From: UBA4582 sp047630175
GTDB taxonomy: Bacteria; Pseudomonadota; Gammaproteobacteria; Pseudomonadales; Azotimanducaceae
Assembly: GCA_047630175.1 (NCBI GenBank)
Contig: JBLHVI010000103.1
Span: 1 to 10,721 of the forward strand
Length of the DNA stretch: 10,721 bases
Direction: 5' to 3'
Part shown: positions 1 to 6,329 of the stretch, piece by piece
Numbering within the stretch: position 1 is the stretch's first letter
Layout of the letters: each line of letters begins with the position of its first letter
Translations under genes and position numbers: made by a program
Notes under the pieces: model-generated
What the model saw: the letters and a program-made list of their open reading frames with translations, nothing else
Databases searched by the model: none
Told to the model about the DNA's origin: nothing

Positions 1-299
1 GCATGCTCTACCAACTGGCGAGCCAGCTAGCAGACCGCTTGGGCAAGACAACCCAAAAGGTAGGAGATCTGGCATTTCTGGACGTTACAGGTCGGGTAGC
101 GCACACGTTACTGGATCTGTGCAAAGAGCCTGACGCTATGACACACCCAGATGGCATGCAAATCAAAATTACTCGTCAAGAAATAGGCCGCATCGTTGGC
201 TGCTCGCGAGAGATGGTAGGAAGAGTTCTCAAAACCCTAGAAGATCAGGGTTTAGTATCCGTTAAAGGTAAGACCATGGTCGTGTTTGGCACACGCTGA
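1..299 (+). CDS. vfr: CRP/Vfr-family cAMP-responsive transcription regulator, C-terminal part
   Basis: The window opens inside this gene. The frame is open from base 1 and ends at TGA 297-299, giving 98 visible residues from the first Met, which is probably internal. The family is about 210 residues long, so roughly half is missing, including the cyclic-nucleotide binding barrel. What is visible is the hinge/C-helix region (VGDLAFLDVTGRVA) and the winged helix-turn-helix at visible residues about 57-82. The recognition helix GCSREMVGRVLK carries Arg69, Glu70 and Arg74, matching E. coli CRP R180, E181 and R185, which read TGTGA half-sites. The C-terminal KGKTMVVFGTR is the typical CRP/Vfr ending. 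By family it is a global DNA-binding activator/repressor in the cytoplasm. Vfr is favoured over Crp by adjacency to trpC, as in Pseudomonas. Family assignment is near certain; the Vfr versus Crp label is a naming matter. Confidence 0.93.
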   Translation, partial: MLYQLASQLADRLGKTTQKVGDLAFLDVTGRVAHTLLDLCKEPDAMTHPDGMQIKITRQEIGRIVGCSREMVGRVLKTLEDQGLVSVKGKTMVVFGTR

Positions 300-335
300 T
301 TGAACGTCCATGAACAGCTTGGCCATTAACCACTT

Positions 336-378
336 GATTAGGCACGTCGGCAGACGGGCGTTCAGTGCCGCCCTAATC
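336..378. terminator. Inverted repeat between convergent vfr and trpC, possible bidirectional terminator
   Basis: GATTAGG at 336-342 is matched by CCTAATC at 372-378. An inner pair GGCAC 341-345 / GTGCC 365-369 and an alternative hairpin GGGCG / CGCCC (about 356-373) lie inside. The element fills the 89-base gap between the two gene ends. Neither strand has a clear U-tract after the stem, so it is not a textbook intrinsic terminator. It could still stop or stabilise both 3' ends. Confidence 0.4.
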
Positions 379-388
379 GTCGGAAGAC

Positions 389-1186
389 CTAGCAGAAAAA
401 TAACTCTTTGAGCCTAGCCCCTGGGTTTTCGTCTCGCATAAACGCCTCACCGACCAGAAAGCCATAGACGTCTCGTGCGAGCATCGCTTCCACATCAGCA
501 CGCTCGCCGATGCCGCTTTCTGTGATGATATGCACACCCGCAGGAATCTGCGCCAACAAATCAAAGGTTGTATCGAGGCTCACGGAAAAATCGCGCAAAT
601 CACGATTATTTATACCGACAAGCGCTGGCGATACTGTTAACGCTTGACCCAATTCAACCTCATCGTGCACTTCAATCAAAACATCCATCTCAAGTGAAAC
701 GGCCAGCCGGTAAAACGCTGCCAATTGTTGCGGGGTTAATATCGCAACAATGAGCAAGATGCAGTCAGCACCGAGGCTACGCGCCTCGTAAATTTGATAC
801 GGATCAACAATAAAATCTTTCCGCAGAACGGGTAAATCTACGGCCTCGCGGGCTTGACGAAGATAGTCATCCGCGCCTTGGAAGAAGTCGACATCGGTCA
901 GTACAGATAAACAGGCGGCACCAGCACCCGCATAACTGGCGGCAATTTCCCCGGGCACGAAATGCTCGCGAATAACCCCTTTCGAAGGTGATGCCTTCTT
1001 AACCTCGGCAATAATGGCAGGCTTGCGCTCATCAATGCGCTGACTTAGGGCAGCAACAAAGCCCCGCGTTGGTGTCTGGTTAGCAATGCGCTGCTCGAGC
1101 AAGGCTAAAGGTGCTTTCGCAACTCGATCAGGTACTTCCTGCCACTTCCTAGCGACAATCTTTTGTAAGATATCTGCGGTGCTCAT
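389..1186 (-). CDS. trpC: Indole-3-glycerol-phosphate synthase
   Basis: This is the cytoplasmic TIM-barrel enzyme that decarboxylates and cyclises CdRP (1-(o-carboxyphenylamino)-1-deoxyribulose 5-phosphate) to indole-3-glycerol phosphate, the fourth step of tryptophan synthesis. It is 265 residues, the normal length for a single-domain TrpC with no fused TrpF. Family motifs appear in order: AEVKKASPSKG (about 60-70, with Glu61 and Lys63), LRKDFIVDPYQI (Lys123), IEVHDE (Glu172), GINNRDL (Asn193/194), ITESGI (Glu223) and GFLVGEAFM for phosphate binding. These match the known catalytic Glu/Lys/Lys/Glu/Asn/Glu set. The ATG has an AGGA ribosome site about 5 bases upstream and lies 17 bases after the trpD stop, so it is the last gene of the trpEGDC unit. 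It ends with TAG facing the convergent vfr gene. trpF must be elsewhere. Confidence 0.97.
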   Translation of the reverse strand: MSTADILQKIVARKWQEVPDRVAKAPLALLEQRIANQTPTRGFVAALSQRIDERKPAIIAEVKKASPSKGVIREHFVPGEIAASYAGAGAACLSVLTDVDFFQGADDYLRQAREAVDLPVLRKDFIVDPYQIYEARSLGADCILLIVAILTPQQLAAFYRLAVSLEMDVLIEVHDEVELGQALTVSPALVGINNRDLRDFSVSLDTTFDLLAQIPAGVHIITESGIGERADVEAMLARDVYGFLVGEAFMRDENPGARLKELFFC

Positions 1187-1203
1187 ACTTGTCCTTGTTC
1201 CAA

Positions 1204-2253
1204 TCAGAAATCAACTAATTGGCTCGTGAAGTCGACAAAATCTTTCATTTTCTCTGCTGCTAGCCCGCCACCGATGGCGTCCTGTGCCATCTCTACACCA
1301 GCCGCCAAACTGCCACACAGGCCAGCCAAATAGATTGCCGCACCCGCATTAAGCGCAACAATGTCAGTCGCGGCCTCGTGCTTACCTTTTAGGGCTGCAT
1401 CAACCAATACCAAACTGCTAGCGCTACCGTCGACAATAAGCGAGTCAATGCTCTGGCGTTTAACGTTGAAATCCTCAGGTTGGACCACGTACTCGGTAAT
1501 CTCTCCATGCTTTAATTCCGCAACATAGGTCTCAGCGGCGATACTAATTTCATCAAGACCATCGGCAGAGTGAACCACCAGTACGTGAGTGCTGCCAAGC
1601 ATCTTCAATACTTCGGCCATGGGTCGCAGCCACTGGCGAGCATATACACCGAGCACTTGACGTTTTGCACCCGCTGGATTAGTTAGAGGACCTAGAAGAT
1701 TAAAAATAGTACGCGTGACCATTTCACGTCGAGGACCGATGGCATGCTTCATGGCTGAATGATGACTCACGGCAAACAAAAATCCGGCCCCTACCGTCTC
1801 AATGCAGCGCACGACCTGAGATGGCGTCAGCATAATATTAGCACCCGCCGCCTCAAGCACATCCGCGCTACCACTCTTGCTCGACGCACCTCGATTACCA
1901 TGTTTAGCAATATGTGCACCCGCCGCGGCAGCAACAAATACAGCAGCCGTTGAGACGTTGAATTTATTCGAGCCACTACCACCAGTGCCGCAGGTGTCGA
2001 CTATATCAGTAATTTTCGTTACGACAGGGGTCGACAATTCGCGCATCACCGTTGCTGCCGCAACGATTTCAGAGACAGTTTCGCCCTTCATACGCAGACC
2101 TACCAAGAAGCCACCGATCTGTGCAGCCGTTGCTTCACCCGTCATAATCAAACGCATCGCCGCAAGCATATCGTCTCCGGACAGATCGATACGTCGAACA
2201 ACTTGGTCAATCGCGGTGGGCATGTCTATTTCAGAAAGAATTTTAGTGTTCAT
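1204..2253 (-). CDS. trpD: Anthranilate phosphoribosyltransferase
   Basis: The enzyme transfers phosphoribose from PRPP to anthranilate, giving N-(5-phosphoribosyl)anthranilate, the second committed step of tryptophan synthesis. It is 349 residues, the usual size for a stand-alone TrpD without a fused amidotransferase. Visible motifs are the glycine-rich PRPP loop DTCGTGGSG (about 86-94), NVST (99-102), KHGNR (117-121), SSKSGSADVLE (124-134), GPRREM (173-178) in the anthranilate site and DGLDE (231-235) for magnesium. One small oddity is Gly at 122 where relatives usually have Ala after KHGNR. The chosen ATG overlaps the trpG stop as TAATG, with AAGGA about 9 bases upstream, which suggests translational coupling. 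Met11 is a possible but less supported alternative start. The stop is followed 17 bases later by trpC. Confidence 0.97.
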   Translation of the reverse strand: MNTKILSEIDMPTAIDQVVRRIDLSGDDMLAAMRLIMTGEATAAQIGGFLVGLRMKGETVSEIVAAATVMRELSTPVVTKITDIVDTCGTGGSGSNKFNVSTAAVFVAAAAGAHIAKHGNRGASSKSGSADVLEAAGANIMLTPSQVVRCIETVGAGFLFAVSHHSAMKHAIGPRREMVTRTIFNLLGPLTNPAGAKRQVLGVYARQWLRPMAEVLKMLGSTHVLVVHSADGLDEISIAAETYVAELKHGEITEYVVQPEDFNVKRQSIDSLIVDGSASSLVLVDAALKGKHEAATDIVALNAGAAIYLAGLCGSLAAGVEMAQDAIGGGLAAEKMKDFVDFTSQLVDF

Positions 2254-2900
2254 TACAGAGAATCCTTTTCGCGCCTTGCGACCGCCTGCATTAACTCAGT
2301 AGATGCCGATCTGCCGCTTTGCGGGCAGGTATCAACAAAACTCTGTAGCAGGTCATGACCATACTCAGTCAGAATTGATTCAGGGTGAAACTGAACGCCT
2401 TCTATCTGCAGGCTTTTGTGCCTGACACCCATTATCTCGTCGACAACGCCATCAATTTGTGTCCAAGCAGTGACTTCAAGGCATTCAGGCAAAGACGCTC
2501 TTTCAACCACTAACGAATGATAACGCGTCGCCGTGAAAGGATTGGGCAGGCCGGCAAACACACCTACACCGGTATGATAGATCGCTGAGGTTTTGCCGTG
2601 CATCACTTTTTTGGCCCGACCAACGACGCCGCCGTAAACTTGGCCAATACTCTGATGGCCCAAGCAAATACCGAGAATAGGCAACCGACCAGCAAACGCG
2701 CGAATGACACTCATCGAGATGCCGGCCTCATTGGGCGTACAGGGACCAGGAGAGATCACGATACCCTGCGGCGCCATCGCATCGATCTGTGCCAAAGATA
2801 TTTCATCGTTGCGGAAAACTTCCACCTCTTGACCCAGTTCGCCGAGGTACTGAACGATGTTGTAAGTGAATGAGTCATAGTTATCTATCATTAATATCAT
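2253..2900 (-). CDS. trpG: Anthranilate synthase component II, glutamine amidotransferase
   Basis: This is a class I (triad) glutaminase that supplies ammonia to TrpE, which uses it to aminate chorismate to anthranilate. It has 215 residues, a single domain. The start MILMIDNYDSFTYN is typical of TrpG/PabA. The oxyanion region PGPCTPNEAG is at about 51-60, the nucleophile Cys79 lies in GICLGHQ, and His171 and Glu173 lie in QFHPES. YHSL at 127-130 is also family-typical. The start ATG overlaps the trpE stop by 4 bases (ATGA); Met4 is an alternative start in the same frame. The tail after about 190 (CPQSGRSASTELM onward) is somewhat longer than in many TrpG. Next to trpE and trpD it surely serves tryptophan synthesis. 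It could also serve folate (PabA role) if no separate pabA exists, which cannot be judged here. Confidence 0.97.
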   Translation of the reverse strand: MILMIDNYDSFTYNIVQYLGELGQEVEVFRNDEISLAQIDAMAPQGIVISPGPCTPNEAGISMSVIRAFAGRLPILGICLGHQSIGQVYGGVVGRAKKVMHGKTSAIYHTGVGVFAGLPNPFTATRYHSLVVERASLPECLEVTAWTQIDGVVDEIMGVRHKSLQIEGVQFHPESILTEYGHDLLQSFVDTCPQSGRSASTELMQAVARREKDSL

Positions 2901-4459
2901 AGTACTGAGTCCCCTTCACCTAACACCTTGCGCGCCTGCGCCGGATTAAAGGCTCTGCCATTTTGAACGGTGCTATCCAAACCTAGACCGGCTTCAGCCA
3001 AGGCAACGGCGCGAAATATTGATCGCGCCTTGTTCAACGTCTCTTGCCATTCAGACTCGGCCACTGAGTCAGCAACGACCCCAGCACCGGCCTGCACATA
3101 GAGCGTGTGATCCTTAACGATAGCCGTACGAATCGCGATGGCAGTGTCCATATTACCATTCCAAGAAAGATACCCTACCGCGCCCCCAAAAATCCCGCGT
3201 TTAACGGGTTCACACTCATCAATAATTTCCAACGCGCGCACTTTCGGTGCACCGCTCAAGGTGCCCACCGGCAAAGTGGCACGCAACAGGTCCATAGCGC
3301 CGTATCCCGCAAGAATTTTTCCCTGCACGTTAGACGCGATGTGCATCACGTGGGCATATCGTTCCACCGTCATCATCTCTGTCACGTCCACGCTACCCAC
3401 TTCGCAAACTTTACCGATATCATTACGGCCAAGGTCTATGAGCATCAAATGTTCGGCAAGCTCTTTTGCATCACTGAGCAGATCGAGCTCTAACGCCTGG
3501 TCCTCCGCCTCGTCGCGACCACGTTGCCGCGTTCCCGCCAGCGGTCTCACAGTCACTTCCCCATTATCAAGGCGAGCGAGGATTTCGGGCGACGAACTGA
3601 CAATATGGAAATCCCCTAAGTCCATGTAATACATGTAGGGCGAGGGATTAAGAGCTCGCAGAGCACGGTACAAGTTCAACGGATCGCTTTCCATCGTCAC
3701 GGACATGCGCTGGGAAAGCACTACCTGCATAACATCCCCAGCCTCGATGTATTGCTTAATTTTATCGACATCCGACTTGAACTGCACTTGCCCATAACTC
3801 GAGATGAAATCTTCTTCATGAATGACCGGGCCGACGGCGGGCTCTCGCATCGGCGCAGGAATAAGCGCCTGCATGCCAGCCGCCATTTCGTCAAGACGAC
3901 GCTGCGCTAGCTCAAAGGCATCCTCAGTCTGTGGGTCCGCATGCGTAATTAGATGTATTTTGCCCTTCACATTGTCAAACACCATGACATCGTTAGACAC
4001 CATTAACAAAATATCAGGTGTCCCGATAGTGTCGGGCGGTGCACTGTGCAGCACTTTTTTTTCCACATAGCGCACAGTGTCATAGCCAAAATAGCCGACA
4101 AGTCCGCCCGTGTAGATAGGCAAATTGTCAATGGGCGGGTAACGAAACTGCTGCTGGAACTGCTCGACGTATGCAAGCGGGTCTTCACTGACAAAGCGTT
4201 CGATAACAACCCCTCGCTCCTCAATCACTATTTCAAAGCCATACACTTTCAGCACTCTGCTGCACGGCAGCCCCACCATAGAATACCTAGCCCATTTCTC
4301 AGCACCCTGAGCGGCAGATTCAAGCAGGTAGCTGTAGTGACCCCGGGCAACCTTAATATAACTCGACAACGGCGTATCAAGATCAGCAAGTACTTCACGG
4401 ACAACAGGAATATGGTTGTAGCCTTGAGCGGCAATAGCGGCAAAATCATCAGGGTTCAT
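2897..4459 (-). CDS. trpE: Anthranilate synthase component I
   Basis: The enzyme converts chorismate plus ammonia (from TrpG) to anthranilate and pyruvate, the committed step of tryptophan synthesis. It has 520 residues, slightly long because of about 28 extra residues after the usual end near AEAGLG (492). The N-terminal domain holds LLES (45-48), part of the known tryptophan feedback pocket. NPSPYMYY (271-278), also linked to feedback binding in the family, is intact, so feedback inhibition is expected. Chorismate-domain motifs follow: PLAGTRQRG (306-314; many TrpE have GTRPRG), AEHLMLIDLGRND (335-347), VMHIASNV (371-378), PVGTLSGAPK (397-406) and QAGAGVVADSVAESEW (456-471). The ATG is preceded by GGAG at a good distance. 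It leads the trpEGDC unit, and a 253-base gap upstream can hold its promoter. Confidence 0.97.
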   Translation of the reverse strand: MNPDDFAAIAAQGYNHIPVVREVLADLDTPLSSYIKVARGHYSYLLESAAQGAEKWARYSMVGLPCSRVLKVYGFEIVIEERGVVIERFVSEDPLAYVEQFQQQFRYPPIDNLPIYTGGLVGYFGYDTVRYVEKKVLHSAPPDTIGTPDILLMVSNDVMVFDNVKGKIHLITHADPQTEDAFELAQRRLDEMAAGMQALIPAPMREPAVGPVIHEEDFISSYGQVQFKSDVDKIKQYIEAGDVMQVVLSQRMSVTMESDPLNLYRALRALNPSPYMYYMDLGDFHIVSSSPEILARLDNGEVTVRPLAGTRQRGRDEAEDQALELDLLSDAKELAEHLMLIDLGRNDIGKVCEVGSVDVTEMMTVERYAHVMHIASNVQGKILAGYGAMDLLRATLPVGTLSGAPKVRALEIIDECEPVKRGIFGGAVGYLSWNGNMDTAIAIRTAIVKDHTLYVQAGAGVVADSVAESEWQETLNKARSIFRAVALAEAGLGLDSTVQNGRAFNPAQARKVLGEGDSVL

Positions 4460-4712
4460 GATTTTTCTCCAGGAAAACTTTTAACAAACTCAGAAGTAAG
4501 AGGTTCATCTCACCGACAGACACAGACAGCGCGCTACATCAACATCGCCAGCGTGTTGAGGATACGCAAAACGAAAAGCCTGCGTGACCGAAAATGACTC
4601 CTGATAAAAGCTGCATAACGCTGAAGATCCTACGTTGGTTAGTGCAATCAATCCACACCAAGACTTAACTTCTGGCGCAGCATAATAGACTGCATCAGGC
4701 GAATCAAGGCCG
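4460..4712 (-). other. trpE upstream region; no gph gene, possible promoter/leader
   Basis: These 253 bases separate rpe from trpE, both minus-strand. In several Pseudomonas-type genomes a phosphoglycolate phosphatase (gph/pgp) fills this place; no HAD motif such as DxDGT is visible here in any frame. On the minus strand I see two short reading frames. One is 25 codons (4616 to 4539) with a single Trp near its end. The other is 19 codons and Leu-rich (4508 to 4449); it runs out of frame across the trpE start. Neither has the tandem Trp codons of a classical trpL, and I found no convincing antiterminator/terminator pair. A small stem GCCG-CCTGA-CGGC sits at the rpe stop without a U-tract. No promoter with good boxes and spacing stands out; TATTAT near 4682-4687 has only a poorly spaced TTGATT. 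Confidence 0.5.
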
Positions 4713-5378
4713 TCAGGCGGCAGCAATCTCTCGCTTCATGGCTGCTATGGTTGATGCGTAATCTTCAGCACCAAAAATCGCAGAACCGGCAACAAAGGTA
4801 TCTGCACCAGCGGCGGCAATAGCGCGTATGTTGTCAATTTTTACGCCACCATCAATCTCCAATCGAATGTCCCGACCGCTAGCATCAATCATCTGTCTTG
4901 CGGCCCTGATTTTATCAAAGGTCTTGGGAATAAAGCTTTGACCACCAAAGCCTGGGTTAATAGACATAATCAAAACCATGTCGATTTTATCCATAACATA
5001 GTCGAGATAACTCAGTGACGTGGTTGGATTGAAGACAAGCCCACATTGACAGCCGCCCGACTTGACCAGCTCTAACGATCGATCGATATGCTCACTGGCC
5101 TCCGGATGAAAAGTGATATAGGTGGCCCCTGCCTCGATAAAATCACCAATGAGCCGATCGACAGGCTTCACCATGAGATGGACATCTATCGGCGCCTTGA
5201 CACCATATTTACGCAAAGCCTTGCAAACCATCGGACCAATAGTCAGATTAGGGACATAATGATTATCCATCACATCAAAGTGAACGATGTCTGCTCCCGC
5301 TGCCAGCACGCGATCTACTTCTTCGCCTAGGCGCGCGAAATCAGCCGATAAAATCGAAGGCGCTATTAATGCTTCCAC
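4713..5378 (-). CDS. rpe: Ribulose-phosphate 3-epimerase
   Basis: This metal-dependent TIM-barrel enzyme interconverts D-ribulose 5-phosphate and D-xylulose 5-phosphate in the pentose phosphate and Calvin pathways. It has 221 residues, normal for the family. Motifs in order are APSILSADFARLGEE (6-20), HFDVMDNHYVPNLTIGP (33-49), DVHLMV (65-70), TFHPEAS (89-95), MSINPGFGGQSF (138-149), EIDGGV (174-179) and VAGSAIF (196-202). Expected metal ligands His33, Asp35, His67 and Asp176 are all present, with the two Asp as the acid/base pair. The start is GTG at 5376-5378, preceded by AGGA with a 7-base spacer; no ATG lies nearby in frame. A minus-strand promoter candidate lies at 5405-5434. Divergent to the DUF3530 gene and upstream of trpE, an arrangement known from Pseudomonas relatives, where gph usually intervenes. 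Confidence 0.97.
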   Translation of the reverse strand: MEALIAPSILSADFARLGEEVDRVLAAGADIVHFDVMDNHYVPNLTIGPMVCKALRKYGVKAPIDVHLMVKPVDRLIGDFIEAGATYITFHPEASEHIDRSLELVKSGGCQCGLVFNPTTSLSYLDYVMDKIDMVLIMSINPGFGGQSFIPKTFDKIRAARQMIDASGRDIRLEIDGGVKIDNIRAIAAAGADTFVAGSAIFGAEDYASTIAAMKREIAAA

Positions 5379-5404
5379 GTAATTGTCCTATCTCAAAAAC
5401 GCGC

Positions 5405-5436
5405 ATTCTAGCCTGATATGCCACCAAAAGTCAGGC
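5405..5436 (-). promoter_or_regulatory. Candidate rpe promoter overlapping an inverted repeat
   Basis: Read on the minus strand, CTGACT (5434-5429) and TAGAAT (5410-5405) are separated by 18 bases and lie about 27 bases before the rpe GTG. The -10 box is good and the -35 box is weak. On the plus strand, GCCTGA 5411-5416 and TCAGGC 5431-5436 form a perfect 6-base inverted repeat with a 14-base spacer. It covers most of the -35 box and the spacer, so it might be an operator. This is inference from base patterns only. Confidence 0.3.
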
Positions 5437-5461
5437 GCAGAGCATAAACCTCGCCAACGCC

Positions 5462-5467
5462 TATACT
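5462..5467 (+). promoter_or_regulatory. Candidate -10 box of the DUF3530 gene
   Basis: TATACT lies 7 bases before the ATG at 5475, so transcription from it would begin at or next to the start codon and give a leaderless mRNA. There is no purine-rich ribosome site before this ATG, which fits. The -35 position (about 5439-5444, AGAGCA) does not match consensus, and there is no extended TGn, so the call is weak. Confidence 0.3.
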
Positions 5468-5474
5468 GTTAGCC

Positions 5475-6278
5475 ATGACATATCTACTTCGCCCGCTGAG
5501 CGCGCACATAAAACTAGCCTTAACTGGCGTCAAATCGAGGACCATTCGGGGGGCCAGGCAGCGCAAGTGTCGCTGCCTAGGTTTACTGCTGCTTGTTGCG
5601 CTCAGTCCTGCGAGTCTATTGGCACTGGACGGGCCATTCGAGTCTCTGCACTTAGGGAATGATCTCGGCGAAAATAATAGCCGTCTGTTCGCTGATCAGT
5701 CTGGATTACCCCAGGGCGGTGTCATTATCATCAGTAGCGTCGAAAGCGACGACCAGAAACTAATCAGTCTGGCGCATTACCTGTCCTACTACGGCTGGAC
5801 TAGCCTGATCACTTCATTGCCTGTCCCCGCGACTGACGCGACTGACGCCAATGCCTCAGACAGCATGACCGATGCCGGCTTATTAGCACTTGCGATAGAT
5901 TTCATGCAGCAACAGGGTCAGTTTAATCTGGTACTACTGGCCCTTAACAAAACCTGGCCTCGCCTATATGACGACGGTATCGCAGGAAAGCCGGAACTAC
6001 AGGGGCTGATTCTTCTCGACGTCGACAACACAACCACTATTGATGGACTGCCCAAAAGAATGCCTGTTCTAGATATAGCCACTGCGCGGCGCACGCCACT
6101 CGAATTCGCGAGCAGAAAATCAGACGCTCAGCGCTATCGCCTCGCAAAATATCAACAAGTTAGCCTGACCCCGCTTTACCCAAACCTGTCACTCAAAGAA
6201 AATCGGTTCAGCAAGCGCATTAGAGGCTGGCTAAAGCGTCATGTGCAGGGCATGGAACTAAACGACGCTGCCGGCTAG
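5475..6278 (+). CDS. DUF3530 family exported protein, degenerate alpha/beta-hydrolase fold
   Basis: This 267-residue protein of unknown function resembles the DUF3530 proteins often encoded beside rpe in Pseudomonas relatives. The N-terminus has a long basic stretch (residues 1-34, many Arg/Lys) and then a hydrophobic core CLGLLLLVALSPASLLA (34-50), so Sec export with cleavage near residue 50 is likely. The body looks like an alpha/beta-hydrolase scaffold: strand GGVIIISS (about 80-87), helix ISLAHYLSYYGW, strand SLITSLP, strand FNLVLLAL, then MPVLDIAT and a C-terminal AQRYRLAKYQQ...KRIRGWLKRH typical of DUF3530. The nucleophile elbow (GxSxG or GHG type) expected after LVLLAL is replaced by NKTW, so hydrolase activity is doubtful. 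A 9-base direct repeat codes ATDATDA. ATG 5475 is the only canonical start before the signal peptide; no ribosome site is seen. Family call moderately sure, function unknown. Confidence 0.75.
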   Translation: MTYLLRPLSAHIKLALTGVKSRTIRGARQRKCRCLGLLLLVALSPASLLALDGPFESLHLGNDLGENNSRLFADQSGLPQGGVIIISSVESDDQKLISLAHYLSYYGWTSLITSLPVPATDATDANASDSMTDAGLLALAIDFMQQQGQFNLVLLALNKTWPRLYDDGIAGKPELQGLILLDVDNTTTIDGLPKRMPVLDIATARRTPLEFASRKSDAQRYRLAKYQQVSLTPLYPNLSLKENRFSKRIRGWLKRHVQGMELNDAAG

Positions 6279-6286
6279 CACCATTC

Positions 6287-6326
6287 ATTGAATATGCAGT
6301 TACCCGCTGCATCAATACCAATTGAT
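6287..6326. terminator. Overlapping hairpins at the DUF3530/murU convergent junction
   Basis: ATGCAG 6294-6299 pairs with CTGCAT 6307-6312 around a 7-base loop. The stem can extend through ATTG 6287-6290 / CAAT 6313-6316 with a 3-base bulge. A second perfect hairpin ATCAAT-ACCA-ATTGAT (6311-6326) competes for the same bases. The pair fills the 51 bases between the two stops. No U-tract follows on either strand, so a terminator role is plausible but not proven. Confidence 0.4.
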
Positions 6327-6329
6327 AGT

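Noticed and set aside
1877..2302. 141-codon plus-strand open frame over trpD/trpG
   Set aside because: Antisense to conserved trpD motifs and to the trpG end, no recognisable domain.
3138..3629. 163-codon plus-strand open frame inside trpE
   Set aside because: Lies fully antisense to the conserved chorismate domain of trpE, has low-complexity Ser/Arg composition and matches no family I recognise; a frame shadow.
4046..4597. 183-codon plus-strand open frame over the trpE 5' part and gap
   Set aside because: Mostly antisense to the TrpE N-terminal domain; no family motif or ribosome site; shadow of trpE running into the intergenic region.
4601..4712. Classical trpL attenuator upstream of trpE
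   Set aside because: No tandem Trp codons in any short frame and no terminator stem with U-tract before trpE.
4505..4726. 73-codon minus-strand frame between rpe and trpE, considered as a gph remnant
   Set aside because: Begins at a TTG inside rpe, shows no HAD phosphatase motif and no ribosome site; cannot be supported as a gene or pseudogene.
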